Assembly: GCA_031553755.1 (NCBI GenBank)
Contig: JAVBKZ010000023.1
Span: 1 to 64,000, forward strand
Direction of reading: 5' to 3'
Length of the DNA: 64,000 nt
DNA from: JAIRVZ01 sp031553755
GTDB taxonomy: Bacteria; Bacteroidota; Bacteroidia; Bacteroidales; Azobacteroidaceae
The translations under genes and the position numbers were made by a program. Shown here in pieces: positions 25,231 through 34,392 of this stretch (its first letter is position 1; each line of letters begins with the position of its first letter). The notes under the pieces are model-generated. The model had not been told where the DNA came from. It saw nothing but the letters and a program-made list of their open reading frames with translations, and did no database searches.

Positions 25231-26325
25231 TTATAGGTAATTTACAGGATTTGAATTTGTATTTGAAAAATGAACGGCAAAGTTAGGAAATTTTTTTGTA
25301 ATTATTTCAAAAAAGATTTCTTTTGTACATACTTCCGACTCATAATGTCCGATTACGGCAAGCAATATATCTTTTTCCACATTATAAAAATCGTTGTATT
25401 TGGCTTCTCCTGTAATAAAAACATCTGCTCCGAAGTTAATCGCGTCTTGAATTAAAAAAGCGCCGCTTCCTCCACAAATGGCAACTTCATTGATTTCTTT
25501 GTTTCTGAGAGGCGAATGTTTTAATGTTGGCAATTGAAAAATATCTTTTACCCTGTATAAAAAAGTAAATTCATCTTCGGGTGAAAGCAATTCACCGACT
25601 ACACCCGATCCGGCTTGATTCCAAATATTATCCAACCGATAAAAATCATAGGCTGGTTCTTCGTAAGGATGAGTGGCCAATAAAGCTCTTAATATTGTAT
25701 TTTTTTTATAAAAAGGAAGAATGGTTTCTATTCTTATTTCAGGTTCGGTATGAAATTCTCCTATTTCTCCACAAAATGGTTCGGTATTTTCTCCCGGGCG
25801 GTAAGTTCCCTCTCCTTGCGTATTATAACTGCAAGAATCATAATTTCCTATTTGTCCGGCTCCGGCATTAAATAAAGCTTTCCTCACAACATCCGCGTAT
25901 TTTTGAGGAACAAACGTGACTAATTTCAGCAAACTATCTTTTTTCGGACTTAATATCCTGATATTTTGCAGACCTAATTTTTGGGCAATCCTGTAATTTA
26001 CACCATTGACTACATTATCCAGATTTGTGTGTGCGGCATATATTACAATCTGACGTTGTATGGCCTTTATTACGCATCTTTCTATGTAATTTTTTCCTGT
26101 CAGCGATTTCAATGAATTGAATAATAACGGATGATGAGATATAATCAGGTTACACTCCAGTTCACAGGCTTCATCAATGACTTCTTCCGTAATATCCAAA
26201 CAAAGTAAAACTCCTGTCGCTTGTTGGTTAACTTCTCCAACTTGTACTCCTGCGTTATCAAAACCGTCTTGTAATGAAAGCGGAGCTAAATCTTCTATCT
26301 CCTTTATTATTTCTTTAATCTTCAT
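25231..26325 (-). CDS. Nif3-like dinuclear metal-centre protein
   Basis: A 364-residue member of the NIF3/YbgI/YqfO family with a PII-like insert. Metal-binding residues are visible in IISHHPLLF, AAHTNLDN and IGHYESE, which normally hold two metals in a toroidal hexamer. The central insert (about 125-230, with LVTFVPQKYADVVRKALF and ATHPYEEPAYDFY) is the extra domain of the YqfO type. Some homologues are annotated as GTP cyclohydrolase 1 type 2, but this activity is weakly supported in the family. It is the first gene of an apparent operon with the zinc-ribbon protein and tilS. Confidence 0.9.
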   Translation of the reverse strand: MKIKEIIKEIEDLAPLSLQDGFDNAGVQVGEVNQQATGVLLCLDITEEVIDEACELECNLIISHHPLLFNSLKSLTGKNYIERCVIKAIQRQIVIYAAHTNLDNVVNGVNYRIAQKLGLQNIRILSPKKDSLLKLVTFVPQKYADVVRKALFNAGAGQIGNYDSCSYNTQGEGTYRPGENTEPFCGEIGEFHTEPEIRIETILPFYKKNTILRALLATHPYEEPAYDFYRLDNIWNQAGSGVVGELLSPEDEFTFLYRVKDIFQLPTLKHSPLRNKEINEVAICGGSGAFLIQDAINFGADVFITGEAKYNDFYNVEKDILLAVIGHYESEVCTKEIFFEIITKKFPNFAVHFSNTNSNPVNYL

Positions 26326-26388
26326 CTCAGCAATTGTTTAATGCGAAGTTACGAATAAACATTGATTTTCTCAAATCAGATTAAAAAG

Positions 26389-26721
26389 TCACGCGGAGAT
26401 TTTATTCATTTTGCAATAACGTCTGCATTGTTCACAAATGCCATATCCCAAAATGGCGCCAAGCATGAAATCTTCTTCGGGTGAAAGTTTATTCAACGGT
26501 TTGTTACAAAAACCACTGATCACATCAATGCAGACTCTCTCCCCGAAGAAAATATTGATTTTAGTATTGTTTACCGGACAAATGAAATATGCCATTTGGT
26601 TTGCTTTTAGTTTTGCCACAGCTAATTCGCGACATTCGCTTTGTAGGGTACAAAGAGCCGCGCTACGAACTCCTTTTTTACATTCGTAAACCAAATGAGA
26701 AAATACTTTTAATTTATCCAT
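26389..26721 (-). CDS. DUF2023 family protein, cysteine-rich, linked to flavodoxin
   Basis: A 110-residue cytoplasmic protein matching the DUF2023 pattern: VFSHLVYECKKGVR at the start, a central INIFFGERVCIDV strand, and LSPEEDFMLGAILGYGICEQ near the end. It carries nine cysteines (14, 24, 30, 48, 64, 72, 96, 99, 103), with the last three as CEQCRRYC, suggesting a metal or Fe-S site. It lies 29 bp downstream of the flavodoxin gene on the same strand, a pairing that recurs in Bacteroidales. Function is unknown; a redox or iron-related partnership with flavodoxin is inferred. Confidence 0.8.
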   Translation of the reverse strand: MDKLKVFSHLVYECKKGVRSAALCTLQSECRELAVAKLKANQMAYFICPVNNTKINIFFGERVCIDVISGFCNKPLNKLSPEEDFMLGAILGYGICEQCRRYCKMNKISA

Positions 26722-26750
26722 AGCAACAATTGTAACATATTATATTGTAA

Positions 26751-27257
26751 TTACAATTCTGTTTTCAATTGTTCCACCCAAGCATTGATGCGTTCTTTGG
26801 TTTTATCAGACTCATTGTCTTCATCCAATGGCAATCCACAGAAAGAACCGTCTACAAACGCTTTTGAATCATCGTAAGAATAGTCTGAAACGTCTACTCC
26901 TTGTCCGATAAGAGTGGCTCCTGCCGATTGAACTGTTTCTGCAAGAATACCAATGGCATCGCAAAATGTATCGGAATAAGAAGAAGAGTCGCCGGTTCCG
27001 AAAACCGCCACTTTTTTTCCCGACAAATCCATTTTTTCTAATTTGCCTATGAAACCTTCCCAATCATCCTGTAAATCACCTAATCCCCAAGTTGATGAAC
27101 CAAGAACCAGCACTTCATATCCCTGTAATAATTCGGGGCTTGCTTTGGCAATGTCGATTACATCATTTTTTTCAATACCTAAACCTTGGGCAATTGCTTC
27201 GGCCGCGTTTCGCGTGTTGCCGGAAGATGATCCATAAAATAATCCCTTTTTACTCAT
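26751..27257 (-). CDS. fldA: Flavodoxin
   Basis: FMN-containing electron carrier of 168 residues, of the long-chain type. The phosphate-binding loop GSSSGNTRNAA at 9-19 is conserved, followed by the SSTWGLGDLQDDW loop (with the stacking Trp) and the GTGDSSSYSDTF segment with the second aromatic. Long-chain flavodoxins replace ferredoxin under iron limitation and can serve pyruvate oxidoreductases and other enzymes. It has its own -7 box and is followed by the DUF2023 gene. The stop codon lies inside a 14-bp palindrome (26744-26757). Confidence 0.95.
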   Translation of the reverse strand: MSKKGLFYGSSSGNTRNAAEAIAQGLGIEKNDVIDIAKASPELLQGYEVLVLGSSTWGLGDLQDDWEGFIGKLEKMDLSGKKVAVFGTGDSSSYSDTFCDAIGILAETVQSAGATLIGQGVDVSDYSYDDSKAFVDGSFCGLPLDEDNESDKTKERINAWVEQLKTEL

Positions 27258-27314
27258 CGTTGTTTATTTTTTAGTTGTTTATAAATTTGAGAATAAAATC
27301 TATTTCATCGACTG

Positions 27315-27322
27315 CAAAATTA
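27315..27322 (-). promoter_or_regulatory. -7 box of fldA
   Basis: TAATTTTG on the minus strand, exact TAnnTTTG, followed by CAG, 58 bp before the fldA ATG. Confidence 0.6.
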
Positions 27323-27418
27323 CGTATAGCAACATAGAGCTACAATCGCATACTTTAGGGATTTTTGAAAGGATATTGGTATTATGTAGGTATATAAAAA
27401 CTACTCCGGAAATTATTT

Positions 27419-28579
27419 TTACTTAAAATTCATTTTTTTCGAAAAGCCTCCAATTCGTATAATATAGATTCCATGTAGAGATGATACATCGACCGGACTT
27501 TTCTTATCTATGATAATTTTTTGTCCTGTCAAATTACAAATTGAAATAGGTTGTTTTTCTTTATTTTCAATCGTTAGCATTCCATTTTCTATAAATAAAT
27601 TCAAAAAATCATTATTTGGTTGTTGAATACCTGTTGTAGAAACGGTACATGTATATTTATAAATGGGATTTGTATCGTCTTTGGTTTTCACATCACTGCA
27701 TGTATAAAAAGCAGACGCGTCATGATTCCAGGCAATCGCTTCTCCTTGTGTTTCTTCCGAATATGCTTTGATGTGTTCCGGGTCACGGGCAAATGTTATC
27801 GACAAATCTTCTGACCCCTTCCGTTTCCAATACAATACATCGGTTTTATTTTTAATTAAAATGTGCGTACCATCTGCCGAAATATCACCGGCTGTAAGGA
27901 AATTGAACTTTTCTCCTTTTTTTCCTAAATCCTGTACTTTGGTTAAAGTTTGTTTACCTGAGTAACTCGCTTTATAGGGCAACGAAAATATGGTATTGAT
28001 TTCATCTTTTATTTTATTTACGATATAAATCTGATTTCCAACAGGATCATACATGATTGTTTCAGCATTAAAAGCACTGCCATTGGGGTAACCAAACCTG
28101 ATTATTTCTACTGTTACCGATTTTGAACTTCCTTCTTTGACAACAGGTTCTTCAAAACGATATATATAATAATCATCTTTATAGGCAAGATCATTGTCTC
28201 CGAAAGCTCCTACGAGAATATAATTTTTCCCTTCCACTGTAGCGATACATATATCTTCCCAGTCACGCATGCTTACATTGGACAGAATAACTGTAAATTT
28301 TGTTTTCCCATCCGGTCCAAGAGCGTAAATCGCATTATTGCCATTATCTGAATTTACCCAATAATAGCCTTTGGTTGTACGACTACATGCCATACCTGAA
28401 ATTTCTTCAGGTTCTGAGGTAGATTTTTTTTCAATAACAGCCAAAGTACTTCTTGTAAATTCGGTATTTTCAATTAAAGTTTTTCCATTGTATTTAATAC
28501 CAAATAATTCATAAGACAAACTAAATAAGATGAATAGAATTAAATAGATCTTTTTTACATAAAAATTTGATGCATTCAT
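27419..28579 (-). CDS. Secreted beta-propeller-like protein with C-terminal sorting domain
   Basis: Predicted exported protein of 386 residues. A short basic N-terminus and a hydrophobic stretch (about 9-27) act as signal peptide. The body has repeated short strands with GYYWVNSDNGNN, RDWEDICIA, IYIVNKIKDEI and GEAIAWNHDASAFYTCSD, resembling propeller blades of esterase-like or SdiA-regulated-type folds; I cannot assign an enzyme. The last ~70 residues (IENGMLTIENKEKQPISICN, LTGQKIII, GIYIIRIGG, ending KMNFK) match a type A T9SS sorting domain, so export through type IX is likely. It is transcribed as a single gene, with prfA upstream. Confidence 0.65.
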   Translation of the reverse strand: MNASNFYVKKIYLILFILFSLSYELFGIKYNGKTLIENTEFTRSTLAVIEKKSTSEPEEISGMACSRTTKGYYWVNSDNGNNAIYALGPDGKTKFTVILSNVSMRDWEDICIATVEGKNYILVGAFGDNDLAYKDDYYIYRFEEPVVKEGSSKSVTVEIIRFGYPNGSAFNAETIMYDPVGNQIYIVNKIKDEINTIFSLPYKASYSGKQTLTKVQDLGKKGEKFNFLTAGDISADGTHILIKNKTDVLYWKRKGSEDLSITFARDPEHIKAYSEETQGEAIAWNHDASAFYTCSDVKTKDDTNPIYKYTCTVSTTGIQQPNNDFLNLFIENGMLTIENKEKQPISICNLTGQKIIIDKKSPVDVSSLHGIYIIRIGGFSKKMNFK

Positions 28580-28617
28580 GGATGTTTAGAATTAGTGAAA
28601 AAGAATTACCAGGGAAA

Positions 28618-29703
28618 CTACATTTCATTCTCTTTCAATCGCTCCGCGTTTTCCGCGATAATCAATTCGTCAATTACACTTTGAATTTCTCCGTTCATAA
28701 AAGCGTTGAGATTATAAATGGTATAATTGATCCGATGATCGGTAATACGGCCCTGCGGATAATTGTATGTACGGATTTTGGCAGAACGGTCGCCGGTCGA
28801 TACCATTGTGCGCCGTTGTTGAGAGATGGCATCGTTGTGTTTTTGCAATTCGATGTCGTATAGTTTAGTGCGTAACATTTGTAAAGCCATTTCGCGATTT
28901 TCCATTTGTGAACGTGTAACCTGGCATTGTACCATAATACCTGTCGGTTTATGAAAAAGTTGTACTTTGGTTTCCACTTTGTTTACGTTTTGTCCACCGG
29001 CGCCACTCGAACGGGCTGTTTGATATTCAAGGTCGGCAGGATTAATTTCAACATCCACCTCTTCGGCTTCAGGAAGTACGGCAACTGTTGCCGCGGAAGT
29101 ATGGACACGTCCTTGTGTTTCGGTTACCGGAACACGTTGCACACGATGTACGCCGGATTCATATTTCATCGTACCATAAACGTTATCCCCTTCTACTGTA
29201 AAAATAATTTCTTTAAAACCGCCTATTGTTCCTTCGCTGAGGCTGGTTACTGCCGTTTTCCATCCTTTAGATTCGCAATAGCGGGAATACATTTTAAACA
29301 AATCCCCGGCAAAAATGGCCGCCTCGTCACCACCTGTACCACCTCTAATTTCCACAATGGCATTTTTTCCGTCTTGCGGGTCGGCCGGAACGAGTAAAAT
29401 CTTGATTTCTTCTTCCAAATGCGGCAATCGTTGATTGGCGGTTTCTAATTCTTCTTTCGCCATTTCCCGCAATTCAGCATCCGATTCTTTGTCGAGAATT
29501 TCTTTCGATTCTCCTATGTTGGAAAGTATCCGTTGGTATTCGTTTCTTGCCGTTACGATTTTTTCCAGATCGCGATATTCTTTATTGAGCTTAACATAAC
29601 GTTTCATATCAGCAATTACGCTCGGGTCGGTAATTAATTTGCCTATTTCTTCAAAACGAATTACTAATACGTCAAGTTTTTCTAAAAGGGGTGTTTGAGC
29701 CAT
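28618..29703 (-). CDS. prfA: Peptide chain release factor 1
   Basis: Recognises UAA and UAG and triggers release of the finished protein. The 361-residue length is standard. The codon-recognition tripeptide appears as PVT at 192-194 (VPVTETQGRVHTSAATVAVL), and the catalytic GGQ motif at 236-238 in GAGGQNVNKV. N-terminal coiled helices (about 1-105) and the conserved GGTGGDEAAIFAGDLFKMY block complete the fold. The start at 29703 is the first ATG after the -7 box at 29764-29771. Confidence 0.97.
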   Translation of the reverse strand: MAQTPLLEKLDVLVIRFEEIGKLITDPSVIADMKRYVKLNKEYRDLEKIVTARNEYQRILSNIGESKEILDKESDAELREMAKEELETANQRLPHLEEEIKILLVPADPQDGKNAIVEIRGGTGGDEAAIFAGDLFKMYSRYCESKGWKTAVTSLSEGTIGGFKEIIFTVEGDNVYGTMKYESGVHRVQRVPVTETQGRVHTSAATVAVLPEAEEVDVEINPADLEYQTARSSGAGGQNVNKVETKVQLFHKPTGIMVQCQVTRSQMENREMALQMLRTKLYDIELQKHNDAISQQRRTMVSTGDRSAKIRTYNYPQGRITDHRINYTIYNLNAFMNGEIQSVIDELIIAENAERLKENEM

Positions 29704-29708
29704 TTTTT

Positions 29709-29747
29709 AGTTACGAGTTACAAATTACGAGTTACAAATAGTAACTC
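29709..29747. repeat. Intergenic TTACGAGTTACAAA direct repeat
   Basis: TTACGAGTTACAAA occurs twice in tandem (about 29711-29738), followed by TAGTAACTC, the complement of the same core. It lies in the leader of prfA and is similar in character to the GTCAACTCG repeats elsewhere in the window. Confidence 0.6.
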
Positions 29748-29763
29748 AAAAACATTTAATTTG

Positions 29764-29771
29764 CAAAGGTA
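29764..29771 (-). promoter_or_regulatory. -7 box of prfA
   Basis: TACCTTTG on the minus strand, exact, followed by CAA; 60 bp upstream of the prfA ATG, so the TTACGAGTTAC repeat falls in the mRNA leader. Confidence 0.65.
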
Positions 29772-29785
29772 CATGTTTTTTCAAT

Positions 29786-32700
29786 TCATTCACTTTTTTG
29801 CCTATACTCGGAAGGTGTTACTCCGAATTTTTGTTTAAAACAACGGCTAAAATAACGGGGGTCTTCTATCCCGACTTTATAAGATATTTCAGAGAATGTT
29901 AGTTGGGTATTTTTGATATATTCCGCGGCCCGTTCAATTCTAACTTCTCTGACAAATTCCACAGGAGAGTATCCTGTTAAACTTTTCAACTTATTGAAAA
30001 ATACAGTCCTGCTCATTCCTAATTCTGATGCTAGAAAGTCTATATTCAAATCACAATTTTCTATATTTTCATTCATTATTCGCATTAATTTTTGAATGAA
30101 AGCTTCTTCTTGCGATTGGATATCTAAAGGCGGCAATACAAATTCGGATTTAGGAGAGAGAATTTGAGAACGATATAGCATTTGTAATTTTGTTCTTTGA
30201 GACATCAAGTTTTCTACCCGGGCATTAAGAAAAGCTGAACTGAATGGCTTGGTAATATAGTCGTCGACTCCAACCTTCATTCCTTCTAATTTGGCATCCA
30301 TATCAGTAACAGCGGTTAATAAAATTACAGGGATATGAGATGTCCGTTCATCGTTTTTAATTTTTTCTGTCAATTTTAATCCATCCATTTCGGGCATAAT
30401 CAAATCCGAAATAACAAAATCGGGAATTAATTTCTCGGCTTTTTTCCATGCCACAAGTCCATTTTCAGCCTCCTCTATCCTATATTTCTGTTTCAAACAG
30501 GATTTAAGGAAATGTCTCAATTCGTTGTTATCTTCAACGATGAGTACTAAGGGGAGATTATGTTCAAAGGAATCTGACAGATTTGATTCGTCATGAAATC
30601 CTTCGGAAGGAATGTTTTCATCAGAAAGAGTTACATCCACGTCTCTATCAAAATGAGAAACTCCCAACGGGAAATGAACTTCAAATTTCGAACCTTTTCC
30701 TAATTCGCTTTCAACGGAAATGGTCGCTTTATGTAAATCGACCAATTTTTTCACTAAATTCAACCCGATTCCCGTACTTTTCTGAGTTACATTTATAAAG
30801 GATTGAGTACTAAAAAAACGGTCAAAAATCGCGGGTATTTTATCGTACGCAATTCCTTCACCTTCATCAATTACAGAAAGAATCGCTTCATTTTGAGTTG
30901 CCGATGTTTTCATTATAATATTTTTACCGGGCATTGTGAATTTAAAAGCGTTAGATAATAAATTGGAAATAATAGAGTCTAACCGGTCTTTATCTGCCCA
31001 TATTTTCACTCCATTACTTTCATCAATTATATCAAATTTTATATTTTTTTCAATAGCTATTTCTATAAAATCTTCACTACAGGAACGTACAAATTGTCCA
31101 AAATCAGTTTCTTCAATTTTCAACCGCATTTTATTATTTTGCGCTTTCCTGAAATCTAAAATCTGGTTAATCAATCTCATTACTCGATCGGCATTGCGGC
31201 GAACAATTGTCAATTGTTCCCTCAAATCGGGCTTAAGGTTTTCATCGGCCAATATATTGTCTACAGGTAAAGAAATCAAAGTTAAAGGAGTTCTTAATTC
31301 GTGGGATATATCTGTAAAAAAACGGAGTTTCATATCATTAATTTTCTTTTCCACCTCTATGTTATTTCTTAATCTATAAATAGTTATCAACACAAATAAT
31401 GCTACTCCAAATAAAGACAAACCTAAAACTACATACAAAATTTTAGCCCAAACCGATTCCCAAAAAGAAGGAAGTATACGAATTTCAAGCATTCTTTCGT
31501 TATCCAACCAAACGCCCTCGCTATCAGTAGATTTCACCCGGAATGTATAATTACCGGGAGGCAATGAAGTATAGGTAGCGAAACGTTTGTTATTTACGTA
31601 ATTCCAATCGGCGTCAAAGCCTTCCATCTTGTAGGTATATTGTGTGCTTTCTGGAGTACGCATATCCAAAGCCGCGTACTCTAATGAGAATACATTTTGT
31701 TTATGGTTTAATGTTATTTTTTGTGTTTCATCAATATGACGTTGAAGAGGAGAATCTTCTCCTCCTATTTTCACATCTTTATTAAATAATTGAAACCGGG
31801 TGAAAACCAATGGAGAATAAACCATTCTTCGCTTCACATTTTCCGGAATAAAAAAGTATAATCCGGATTTGGACCCTAAACAAATTTCGCCCGATTGTAA
31901 TAAATATGCCGATCCTTCGGAAAACTCTACATTTTCCAATTCATTATTTTTTCCAAATGATTCTACATTCGCATTTTGAGGATCAAATTTAACAATCGAA
32001 CCTTCTGTAGTCAACCACAAATATCCTTCTTTATCTTGTAATATGGTAAAAATAATGTTATTCGGGAATCCTTTTGCCTGATTGTATTTTTCAAAACAAG
32101 CGGTTTTTCCGGAAACATATTTCCCTTTCAATTTATTAAGGCCTCCCCCAAAAGTACCAATCCAGATATTCGACGCATTGTCTTCAAAAATACAATGAAC
32201 ATCATTTGCACCCAAACTATCCTGATTATCATCTTCTTTTTTGCAATAATCAAATTTTATTTTTTCCGGAGATTCAAATTTTTCATTGAGCACCACTAAA
32301 CCTTCGGTTGTACCAACCCAGATATTTCCATGTGAATCGCTATATAAATTTCTGACTCGTGAACAATTACTGATAGGATAACCTTTCAATTCGTTTTTCG
32401 AATGGATAAACCTGATTTTCCCATTGTTTTCTTGTAAAAGGTGTAGGCCCGCGCCATAACTTCCCGCCCAAATATTCCCTGTTTTATCTTGAAGAATGGA
32501 ATAAAAATCATCACTCGCGGGAGAATAAATATCTCCTTTTTTAGAAGTGAAATTTTCGAAACGAAATTCATTTTTTCCTTTAGAAGGCGTTAATTTATAT
32601 ATTCCCTGTTTTTTAGTCGCCAACCAAATATTTCCCGAAAAATCCTGACATATATCATAGACAAGAATATTCAACGGATTTGAATTTGAAATTTTTCCCG

Positions 32701-34156
32701 ATTTATCAAGTAATCCCAAAAGCTGTCTGTTTTCATCAAATATGTGCAATTTTCCATCTTTCGTAGCAACCCAAATTCGTTTTTCCTTATCCTGAAAAAC
32801 ATTTCTAACTTCATTCGCGATATTAAATAACGAATTATTCAAGAAAAGATAATGTTCGAAATATTGAGGCAAAAACATACATTTGTAAATTCCGTTACCC
32901 CGATTCGTACTCATCCAGAAAATCCCTTGCGTATCCGGAAAAATATGATTTAACCCATAAGAAAAAAGAGCGTTCATATCGCTATGGGTATCACTCGCAA
33001 ATTTTACCAATTTATTTTTTTTTCTGTCGTAATGAGCAAAAGATCCCAAAAAAGGCTGTATCCATAATATATCTCTTTCATCTTCAAAAATAATGTAATT
33101 AGGATTAGAAACTTGTCCGTCATTTAATTCTGATTCCATATATTCCGCTTTTTGCGTATCAGGATTAAAATGGATTACTCCCGGATAATTGCTGATTCCC
33201 ATCCAGGATTCTCCAACTCTGTCAACATACAAATTTTGTATATAATCGGTTTTTAACTCCGGATATTTTTTAACTGAATATTGTACTGTTTGATTTCTTA
33301 AGGCATCATAGGTATAAAAACCGTCTCCCAATGTCGCAAAAAGGAATGAATTAGGAGAAAAAACGGCGATATCTACTACCGGAACCGGATTTTGAAGAGT
33401 GATTGTTTCGAATGTTTTAGTCTTTTTTTCATATTTGAATACTTTACCCATTGAACCGAAAAAAATTCGCTTTTCAGTTTCTTCAAACGAATAGAAAGGT
33501 AAAGATTCGAAGTAGAATTTTTTATTTCCGGAAGGGTTAAATAGAGCAACTCCTTTATCTGTAAGAATCCACGTATTATTATCCGCGTCTCCCGCTATTA
33601 ATTGAACTTTATTGTTTGGCAAAAAATTATTTTCTTTATTTATATGCCGAACAAACATGTCCTGATTTCTTTCTTGATTTATTGCTTCATAAGATCCGTT
33701 ATCGTAAGTAGTTAACCAAACTTTCCCATTTTGAAGGATCACTATTTCATTGATTTTATCGGTAACCGGCAATCCTTTTTCATCTTTTACGCTTGTAAAT
33801 TTTTCGGTAGACGGATTCAACCTGTAAACAATATCATCATAGGTTTTGATCCATATAAATTTTAAAGAATCTTCTTTAATTGTCCTGATTCGATTACTTA
33901 GAACTGCAAAATCTTTGTCGGAAACCGAATTAAATATTTTGAAATTATATCCATCGAATTTATTCAATCCATCCCTTGTTCCTAACCACAAATATCCTTT
34001 ACTGTCTTTCATTATAGCAGTAATTGTATTCTGCGACAGGCCATTATCAAACGTATATTGAGTAAACGAACAGTTGTATTGAGAATAGGAAGTATAAGGC
34101 AAACAAATCAATCCCCACAAAACAACAAACCACACTATCAAATTATCATTTTTCAT
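29786..34156 (-). CDS. Hybrid two-component system sensor/regulator (one-protein type)
   Basis: A membrane sensor kinase, receiver and DNA-binding regulator in one 1456-residue chain. A signal peptide (about 1-26, ending TSYSQ) precedes a large periplasmic sensor of repeated propeller blades (for example MKDSKGYLWLGTRDGLNKFD and its variants) and a Y_Y_Y domain (about 740-810). One membrane helix lies near 880-905. The cytoplasmic part has a HisKA domain with His952 in DISHELRTPL, a HATPase domain (DEGEGIAYDKIPAIFDRFF, STGIGLNLVK), a receiver with Asp1251 in VISDLIMPEMDG, and a C-terminal AraC-type HTH. The open frame extends to 34249, but a perfect -7 box at 34192-34199 and the signal peptide support the ATG at 34156. 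No polysaccharide locus is adjacent. Confidence 0.93.
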   Translation of the reverse strand: MKNDNLIVWFVVLWGLICLPYTSYSQYNCSFTQYTFDNGLSQNTITAIMKDSKGYLWLGTRDGLNKFDGYNFKIFNSVSDKDFAVLSNRIRTIKEDSLKFIWIKTYDDIVYRLNPSTEKFTSVKDEKGLPVTDKINEIVILQNGKVWLTTYDNGSYEAINQERNQDMFVRHINKENNFLPNNKVQLIAGDADNNTWILTDKGVALFNPSGNKKFYFESLPFYSFEETEKRIFFGSMGKVFKYEKKTKTFETITLQNPVPVVDIAVFSPNSFLFATLGDGFYTYDALRNQTVQYSVKKYPELKTDYIQNLYVDRVGESWMGISNYPGVIHFNPDTQKAEYMESELNDGQVSNPNYIIFEDERDILWIQPFLGSFAHYDRKKNKLVKFASDTHSDMNALFSYGLNHIFPDTQGIFWMSTNRGNGIYKCMFLPQYFEHYLFLNNSLFNIANEVRNVFQDKEKRIWVATKDGKLHIFDENRQLLGLLDKSGKISNSNPLNILVYDICQDFSGNIWLATKKQGIYKLTPSKGKNEFRFENFTSKKGDIYSPASDDFYSILQDKTGNIWAGSYGAGLHLLQENNGKIRFIHSKNELKGYPISNCSRVRNLYSDSHGNIWVGTTEGLVVLNEKFESPEKIKFDYCKKEDDNQDSLGANDVHCIFEDNASNIWIGTFGGGLNKLKGKYVSGKTACFEKYNQAKGFPNNIIFTILQDKEGYLWLTTEGSIVKFDPQNANVESFGKNNELENVEFSEGSAYLLQSGEICLGSKSGLYFFIPENVKRRMVYSPLVFTRFQLFNKDVKIGGEDSPLQRHIDETQKITLNHKQNVFSLEYAALDMRTPESTQYTYKMEGFDADWNYVNNKRFATYTSLPPGNYTFRVKSTDSEGVWLDNERMLEIRILPSFWESVWAKILYVVLGLSLFGVALFVLITIYRLRNNIEVEKKINDMKLRFFTDISHELRTPLTLISLPVDNILADENLKPDLREQLTIVRRNADRVMRLINQILDFRKAQNNKMRLKIEETDFGQFVRSCSEDFIEIAIEKNIKFDIIDESNGVKIWADKDRLDSIISNLLSNAFKFTMPGKNIIMKTSATQNEAILSVIDEGEGIAYDKIPAIFDRFFSTQSFINVTQKSTGIGLNLVKKLVDLHKATISVESELGKGSKFEVHFPLGVSHFDRDVDVTLSDENIPSEGFHDESNLSDSFEHNLPLVLIVEDNNELRHFLKSCLKQKYRIEEAENGLVAWKKAEKLIPDFVISDLIMPEMDGLKLTEKIKNDERTSHIPVILLTAVTDMDAKLEGMKVGVDDYITKPFSSAFLNARVENLMSQRTKLQMLYRSQILSPKSEFVLPPLDIQSQEEAFIQKLMRIMNENIENCDLNIDFLASELGMSRTVFFNKLKSLTGYSPVEFVREVRIERAAEYIKNTQLTFSEISYKVGIEDPRYFSRCFKQKFGVTPSEYRQKSE

Positions 34157-34191
34157 AAAAAAAATAAATCTCATTTCCCTTTTACAATTCA

Positions 34192-34199
34192 CAAAATTA
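34192..34199 (-). promoter_or_regulatory. -7 box of the hybrid two-component gene
   Basis: TAATTTTG on the minus strand, exact. It sits inside the longer open frame, so translation must start downstream, at ATG 34156 (or ATG 34174). Confidence 0.6.
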
Positions 34200-34323
34200 A
34201 ATGGAAAATGTGATTTATAGAGAGGTTTTCGTACCAAGATACATGGCATAAAGTCTAAATATCGTCTTTCATCGTCATCTAAATTCCCTTTTAAGAAAGA
34301 GAATTGTAAAGGAGTAAAGATTT

Positions 34324-34361
34324 CAAAAAAAACTGTCTCAAAATTTTACCTTTGAGACAGT
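34324..34361 (-). terminator. Terminator after the HdeD-like gene
   Basis: Stem ACTGTCTCAAA/TTTGAGACAGT (11 bp, 8-nt loop) followed on the minus strand by a run of T, 32 bp after the stop at 34393. Confidence 0.85.
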
Positions 34362-34392
34362 CCTGCTTAGCGTGTAGTATAGCTATTTATAG

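Noticed and set aside
28927..29397. 156-codon plus-strand frame inside prfA
   Set aside because: Antisense to the conserved GGQ and codon-recognition regions of RF1.
30936..31379. 147-codon plus-strand frame inside the hybrid sensor
   Set aside because: Antisense to the conserved kinase domain; no independent support.
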